A stretch of DNA of 16,757 bases, taken from the NCBI GenBank assembly GCA_964402955.1, contig CAYOEZ010000096.1, positions 1 to 16,757 on the forward strand, written 5' to 3'. Source of the DNA: CAYOEZ01 sp964402955 (GTDB lineage Bacteria > Chloroflexota > DTOL01 > DAOUCN01). Position 1 is the stretch's first letter; the number at the start of each line of letters is the position of its first letter. Made by a program: the position numbers and the translations under genes. Positions 12,988 to 16,757 of the stretch are shown here, piece after piece. Below the pieces are notes generated by a model that ran no database searches, was not told the origin of the DNA, and saw nothing but the letters and a program-made list of their open reading frames with translations.

Positions 12988-13021
12988 GAGGCGAAGGGCT
13001 GGATTGAGCCCTTCGCCTCTT
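12986..13021. terminator. Bidirectional terminator between convergent genes
   Basis: Positions 12986-13000 and 13007-13021 form a perfect 15-bp stem with loop GGATTG. The stem begins in the stop codon of the receiver/DUF3052 gene, and its far end lies 9 nt from the hsdR stop. On the + strand it is followed by a partial T-tract (GTATTTCTT); on the - strand there is none. Confidence 0.8.
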
Positions 13022-13029
13022 GTATTTCT

Positions 13030-16005
13030 TCACTTCTTGCCGTTCGTCGTGCGTTTCAGATAGCGATCAAACAACCAATCGAAGAACAGGCGGCCAAACT
13101 CGGGGTTGTCTGTCACCTGCTTGTAGAACTCGAAGTTGGTGGTAATCATGTCCTGGATACGGTCGTTGGCAACGTGATCAAAGGTCAGACGGGCGCTCTG
13201 GGGCGGGTTTACCTTTACGCTCGCTTGCAGCGCCGTGTCGCCGTTCAGCTTGGCTTCAAGCTGCTCGATGAAGACCTTGTCTTTGGGCGCAAAATGCGTA
13301 CCAAATCGTTCGTTCAAATCGGTGATGATCATGGACAGCGGCTCGACGTCGCTTGCGCTGGAGGTGACGGCCTCAGCCACCGGGACCGGACGCAACTTGC
13401 CCAGCCCCTGGTCGAGCGTGATTCTACCGCTGCTCTTGTGCTCGATGCGATAGGAATCGATGTCTATCTGGCGCTGAATCTCCTCCGGCAGCCGCTCCCT
13501 TGCTACCGGCAAGCGGTGCAGCAGCAGGCGACCGAATTCGTAGAGCTTCTCCAGGTCAACATCCTTGAAGGGCAATATCTGCGAGAGGAAAGCGTACAGC
13601 CGCACATACTCTTTGAGCGAGCCGCGGAAGTTGGCTTTGTCTTCATCCGCCGCGGCCGTGTAGCGGTCTGCAACCGGACGCAAAGCGGCGTAGAGTTTTG
13701 ACTGGACGATAGTGGGGCGGAAATAGGCATCGGCAAAACGGTCAACGTCTGCCTGGGTATAGAGCAGCGACTGATCAAGCCGCGTTTGCAGGTCGTACAG
13801 CAGATTCGGGTCTGTGGCCTCGGTGAGGAGCGTGCGGTCGTAGTAGGGCTGGAATGATGCACGGATCGTTTCGGTGTCATTGACGAAGTCCAGCGCCATC
13901 GTCTCACTTTTCCCCGCAAACATGCGGTTCAGCCGAGACAGGGTCTGCACAGCGTTCACGCCCTCGAGCTTCTTGTCGACGTACATGGTGTGCAGCAGCG
14001 GTTGGTCGAAGCCGGTTTGGAACTTGTTGGCACAGATAAGAATGCGGTATTCGTCGCGCTTGAACATCTCCGCCGTTTGCGTCTCTGGGAAGCTATTCAT
14101 CCCTGCTTCGGTGTAGTTCTGCCCCTCATGCGTCACCTTGTCGGAAAATGCTACCAGCGTCTTGAAGGTATAGCCTCGTTCTATGAGATAACGATCGATC
14201 GCCTGCTTGTAGTGCACGGCGTGCAGGCGTGAGCGTGTGACGACCATCGCTTTCGCCTTGCCGCCCATGCGCTGCATGGTCTGGCTGGCGAAGTGCTCAA
14301 TCATGATACGCACTTTGGCGTTAATGGCGTGCTCATGCAGCTCGACGAAGCTCTTGAGCAGGAAGTCGGCTTTGTCGCGCTCATAGCGCGGATCATCTTT
14401 GATCGTCTTGAGCAAGTTCCAGTAGGTCTGGTAGGTGGTGTAGCTCTCCAGCACGTCCAGAATGAAATGCTCCTCGATGGCCTGGCGCATGGAGTAGAGG
14501 CTGAACGGAGCGAATGTCCCGTCAGGCTGGCGCTCGCCGAAAAGCTCCAATGTCTGCGACCTGGGCGTGGCGGTGAAGGCGAAGTAACTGACGTTGGGCA
14601 GCCGCCCGCGCCGCTTGATCTCAGCGACAATGCGCTGTTCAAGGTCGTCCTCGATTTCTTCATCCTCTGCCAACAAATCACGCATGCCCTTGGTACTCTC
14701 ACCGGACTGTGACGAGTGTGCCTCATCGATGATGACGGCAAAGCGCTGGCCGCTGAGCTCGCTTATCCTCCCAGATATTTCGGGGAACTTCTGCAGAGTT
14801 GTGACGATGATCGTCTTGCCGTCTGCCAACGCTTGCCTGAGCTGGCGCGAGGTCGTGTCGATATTCTCCAGCACGCCTTCTTCGTGCTCGAACTGGCGCA
14901 CAGTGCGCTGCAGTTGGCGGTCGAGCACGCGCCGGTCGGTGACGACAATGATGGAGTCGAACACGCGCCGATCGTGCGCGTCGTGCAACACCGACAACTG
15001 ATAGGCCAGCCAGGCGATGGAGTTGCTCTTGCCCGATCCGGCGCTGTGCTGGATGAGGTAGTGCTGCCCTGCCCCTTTGGCCCGCGCGTCGCTGACCAGC
15101 CGGCGCACACAATCGAGCTGATGGTAGCGGGGGAAGACGAGCTTGCGTTTGCCGGTTTTCCGACCCTTGTCGTCCTCCAGGTCGATGATCTGGACAAAGT
15201 TCTGCACAAGATCGAGCACACTGTCGCGTGCCCACACTTGCTCCCACAGATAGGCCGTGGCGAATCCCTGCCAGACGGGCGGATTGCCTGCGCCGCCGTT
15301 GTGGCCCCGGTTGAAGGGCAGAAACTCGGTCTTTGTCCCTGCCAGAGAGGTGGTCATGTAGGCAAGCTCAGGGTCGACAGCGAAATGGCACAGGGAGCGA
15401 CCGAAGGCAAGAAGCGGCTCTTTCACATCACGCAGCCGATATTGAGCGGTGGCGTCCGTGACATTCTGGCCGCTGAGAGGATTCTTGAGCTCAGCCGTGA
15501 TGACGGGCAGACCGTTGAGAAAGATACCCATGTCCACACTTTCGTCGGTGCGCCGGCTATAGTGCAATTGGCGCACAACCGAGAAAATGTTGGCCTCGTA
15601 GAGCCTCTGTAGCTCTGCGTTCAGCCCGCTGGCGGGGTGAAAGCAGGCCAGGCGGAAGCGGGAGCTGTCGCACTTGACGCCATTGCGCAGCACATCCAGC
15701 GCGCCGCGTTTCTCGATCTCCGACGCCAGTCGCTTGAGCAGTCGCTCCCTGGCCTCGTTGCCCAGCATCTTCTTGAAAGCGTCCCATTCTTTGGGCTGGG
15801 TCGCATAAATGAAGTCGAGCGCATCCTGGGGGATGAGGCAAAGGGCACGGTCATAGTCATCTGCTGTGCGCCGGTGATAGCCGCCGGGCGTAAACTGGCC
15901 CGCTGCCGGCGCGGCGTCGCGTACGGCCCGCGCGTCGGGCCCGCCTACCAGCAGCGCATCCTCGATCGTCGCCTCGAAGTTCTTCTCAGAGATGTCAATC
16001 ACCAT
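13030..16005 (-). CDS. hsdR: Type I restriction endonuclease subunit R (HsdR)
   Basis: A complete 991-aa motor/nuclease subunit. The PD-(D/E)xK nuclease is near the N-terminus: D158 in 'SVDMGIFLNGLP' and E172-x-K174 in 'VITAELKNPL'. The helicase motifs follow: Walker A 'HSAGSGKSNS' (320-329), motif Ia/Ib 'IIVVTDRRVLDRQL' and 'VTTLQKFPE', DEAH 427-430 in 'AVIIDEAHSSQSGE', 'FTATP' (477-481), 'ICANKFQTGFDQPLLHTMYV' (motif V) and 'VQTLSRLNR' (motif VI). Length is normal for the family. It needs HsdM and HsdS to cut; neither is in the window, nor is there room downstream. ATG 16005 overlaps the AbiEi stop by 7 nt, and GGAGG (complement of 16013-16017) lies 7 nt upstream, so translation is coupled to AbiEi. 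Confidence 0.95.
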   Translation of the reverse strand: MVIDISEKNFEATIEDALLVGGPDARAVRDAAPAAGQFTPGGYHRRTADDYDRALCLIPQDALDFIYATQPKEWDAFKKMLGNEARERLLKRLASEIEKRGALDVLRNGVKCDSSRFRLACFHPASGLNAELQRLYEANIFSVVRQLHYSRRTDESVDMGIFLNGLPVITAELKNPLSGQNVTDATAQYRLRDVKEPLLAFGRSLCHFAVDPELAYMTTSLAGTKTEFLPFNRGHNGGAGNPPVWQGFATAYLWEQVWARDSVLDLVQNFVQIIDLEDDKGRKTGKRKLVFPRYHQLDCVRRLVSDARAKGAGQHYLIQHSAGSGKSNSIAWLAYQLSVLHDAHDRRVFDSIIVVTDRRVLDRQLQRTVRQFEHEEGVLENIDTTSRQLRQALADGKTIIVTTLQKFPEISGRISELSGQRFAVIIDEAHSSQSGESTKGMRDLLAEDEEIEDDLEQRIVAEIKRRGRLPNVSYFAFTATPRSQTLELFGERQPDGTFAPFSLYSMRQAIEEHFILDVLESYTTYQTYWNLLKTIKDDPRYERDKADFLLKSFVELHEHAINAKVRIMIEHFASQTMQRMGGKAKAMVVTRSRLHAVHYKQAIDRYLIERGYTFKTLVAFSDKVTHEGQNYTEAGMNSFPETQTAEMFKRDEYRILICANKFQTGFDQPLLHTMYVDKKLEGVNAVQTLSRLNRMFAGKSETMALDFVNDTETIRASFQPYYDRTLLTEATDPNLLYDLQTRLDQSLLYTQADVDRFADAYFRPTIVQSKLYAALRPVADRYTAAADEDKANFRGSLKEYVRLYAFLSQILPFKDVDLEKLYEFGRLLLHRLPVARERLPEEIQRQIDIDSYRIEHKSSGRITLDQGLGKLRPVPVAEAVTSSASDVEPLSMIITDLNERFGTHFAPKDKVFIEQLEAKLNGDTALQASVKVNPPQSARLTFDHVANDRIQDMITTNFEFYKQVTDNPEFGRLFFDWLFDRYLKRTTNGKK

Positions 16006-16616
16006 ATCATGGCCTCCAGGTACGGCTTGATGACACCCGTGACACGCCGTATCTTGGCATAGCGCCAGAGTTCGTTGACTGAGCCATTGCGCTCCCGCAG
16101 ATAGTCTCTGATCGCCTCAACCGCAACATCCAGTCCGATCTGGTTGCGGTACCTGAAACAATCCACCACGGTCTTGGCGGGGCTGTATATCTGTACTGGC
16201 ACGCCTTCGATCGTATGCGTCTCGATGCCTGTGCTGAACGCTTCGCCTGAGAAGCGAAACACGCGCAGGGCCGGATATTGAATACGGGGTCGCCACGTGT
16301 TACGATCGATGGCAAGCCACACTTCGAATGGTTCCTGCGTTGTCAGCCCATGGAATTGCAGCGCCGAAAGCAGACAGACGACGCTATTGGGCAGGCTCTT
16401 GATCGCCTGAACGATGGAGTGATGCTCTGTGGCATTGGCGCTCGGCGCAACATACAGGCCGCGCCCCACTCGCTCGATGAATCCACGTGCTACAAGCCGG
16501 CTGAGGTAAGTGCGCGCGATGCCGAGCGACGCCAAGTCACGCGCGCGCAGGACGCCGGTTTTCCGGATCATGCCCAGAAGGCGCTCTGTCTGCGTAACGT
16601 CTGTTTCGGGTATCAT
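15999..16616 (-). CDS. AbiEi-family antitoxin / winged-helix regulator
   Basis: A 205-aa protein of the AbiEi type (type IV toxin-antitoxin antitoxin). Residues ~8-57 are the N-terminal winged helix: 'ERLLGMIRKTGVLRARDLAS', 'ARTYLSRLVARGFIERVGRG', wing 'GLYVAP'. The C-terminal domain shows 'LSALQFHGLTTQEPFEVWLA' and the hallmark 'IYSPAKTVVDCFRYRNQIGL' followed by 'AVEAIRDYL'. Known AbiEi proteins bind inverted repeats in their own promoter and counter the AbiEii nucleotidyltransferase toxin encoded next to them. Here no AbiEii follows; hsdR starts inside the last codons. AAGGAA (complement of 16626-16631) is the ribosome site, 9 nt from ATG. It may act only as the operon's regulator, or its toxin may lie elsewhere. 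Confidence 0.88.
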   Translation of the reverse strand: MIPETDVTQTERLLGMIRKTGVLRARDLASLGIARTYLSRLVARGFIERVGRGLYVAPSANATEHHSIVQAIKSLPNSVVCLLSALQFHGLTTQEPFEVWLAIDRNTWRPRIQYPALRVFRFSGEAFSTGIETHTIEGVPVQIYSPAKTVVDCFRYRNQIGLDVAVEAIRDYLRERNGSVNELWRYAKIRRVTGVIKPYLEAMIW

Positions 16617-16670
16617 GTGTTACAATTCCTTCGCATATACATACTATGTGCAGATGAATAGTAACACATG
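16614..16670. promoter_or_regulatory. Candidate AbiEi operator (inverted repeat)
   Basis: CATGTGTTAC at 16614-16623 and GTAACACATG at 16661-16670 are perfect 10-bp reverse complements, 37 nt apart. The first covers the AbiEi start codon and the second overlaps the -10 box. A small palindrome, CATACTATG (16640-16648), lies near the centre. Autoregulation through inverted repeats is known for AbiEi; binding here is inferred. Confidence 0.6.
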
Positions 16671-16686
16671 CTGTCAGATTTGTCAA
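16658..16686 (-). promoter_or_regulatory. Sigma-70-type promoter of the AbiEi-hsdR unit
   Basis: Read on the - strand, TTGACA (complement of 16681-16686, perfect consensus) and TACTAT (complement of 16658-16663) are separated by exactly 17 nt. Expected start near 16651, giving a leader of about 35 nt that contains the AAGGAA ribosome site. It shows that AbiEi-hsdR can be transcribed independently of anything further upstream. Confidence 0.75.
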
Positions 16687-16757
16687 ACATGGCGGCCAGT
16701 ACGGGTGAGCGTCATCTTTTTGGATGAGTTTCGTCTCTTGTACTGAGGGCTGCCGCG

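Noticed and set aside
14716..15612. 298-codon open frame on the + strand
   Set aside because: Antisense to the Walker A/DEAH region of hsdR; no recognisable domain.
16510..16746. 78-codon open frame on the + strand
   Set aside because: Antisense to the AbiEi start and promoter; no ribosome site or domain.
16687..16757. C-terminal end of an upstream - strand gene (hsdS or hsdM)
   Set aside because: More than one frame stays open over this short stretch and none gives a recognisable motif, so no call is possible.

Overview
The window is about 16.8 kb of GC-rich bacterial chromosome, densely packed with short intergenic gaps and mostly + strand genes. The best taxonomic clue is the C-terminal ~220 residues of the secreted glycosidase at 9570-12092. 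Its segments around 'FVEYYQNNDGQ', 'VQYFEKGKLE', 'WLHDVGLPLTEPIW' and 'LTYDPLNASGWQVE' belong to a tail I know from many secreted Chloroflexota proteins. I therefore suggest an Anaerolineae/Caldilineae-like Chloroflexota, by family recognition only and without a database search. No rRNA, tRNA, CRISPR array or transposase was seen.

Layout. 1-2425: the end of a probable beta-propeller glycosidase, a nitrilase-superfamily amidohydrolase, a HAD hydrolase and a GyrI-like protein, tightly spaced. 2422-3714: a near-consensus promoter drives an unrecognised 121-aa protein (probably leaderless), then a DUF3052 protein and a DUF1905/YdeI-type protein. 3715-4331: structured intergenic DNA, then an overlapping DUF4160/DUF2442 pair. 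4476-6386: mannonate dehydratase and an alpha/beta hydrolase. 6442-8196: a DinB-family protein, a NUDIX hydrolase, a three-helix membrane protein and an overlooked 42-codon ORF with a perfect Shine-Dalgarno. 8246-12092: an enolase-superfamily sugar-acid dehydratase and a large secreted (alpha/alpha)6 glycosidase. 12193-12987: a degenerate receiver domain fused to a second DUF3052 domain. 12986-13021: a convergent terminator. 13030-16616 (- strand): an AbiEi-type winged-helix antitoxin/regulator translationally coupled to a complete type I restriction HsdR. 16617-16757: their AT-rich promoter region.

The glycosidase, mannonate dehydratase, second sugar-acid dehydratase and esterase-like hydrolase fit together as breakdown of a uronate- or aldonate-containing polysaccharide (inference). 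The most unusual parts are: the AbiEi-HsdR unit, where HsdR sits in the slot normally held by the AbiEii toxin, behind a promoter framed by a perfect 10-bp inverted repeat; the pseudo-receiver/DUF3052 fusion; the hidden 42-codon ORF; the leaderless promoter at 2422-2457; and period-7 GGG arrays that start at or next to gene ends and can form G-quadruplexes.
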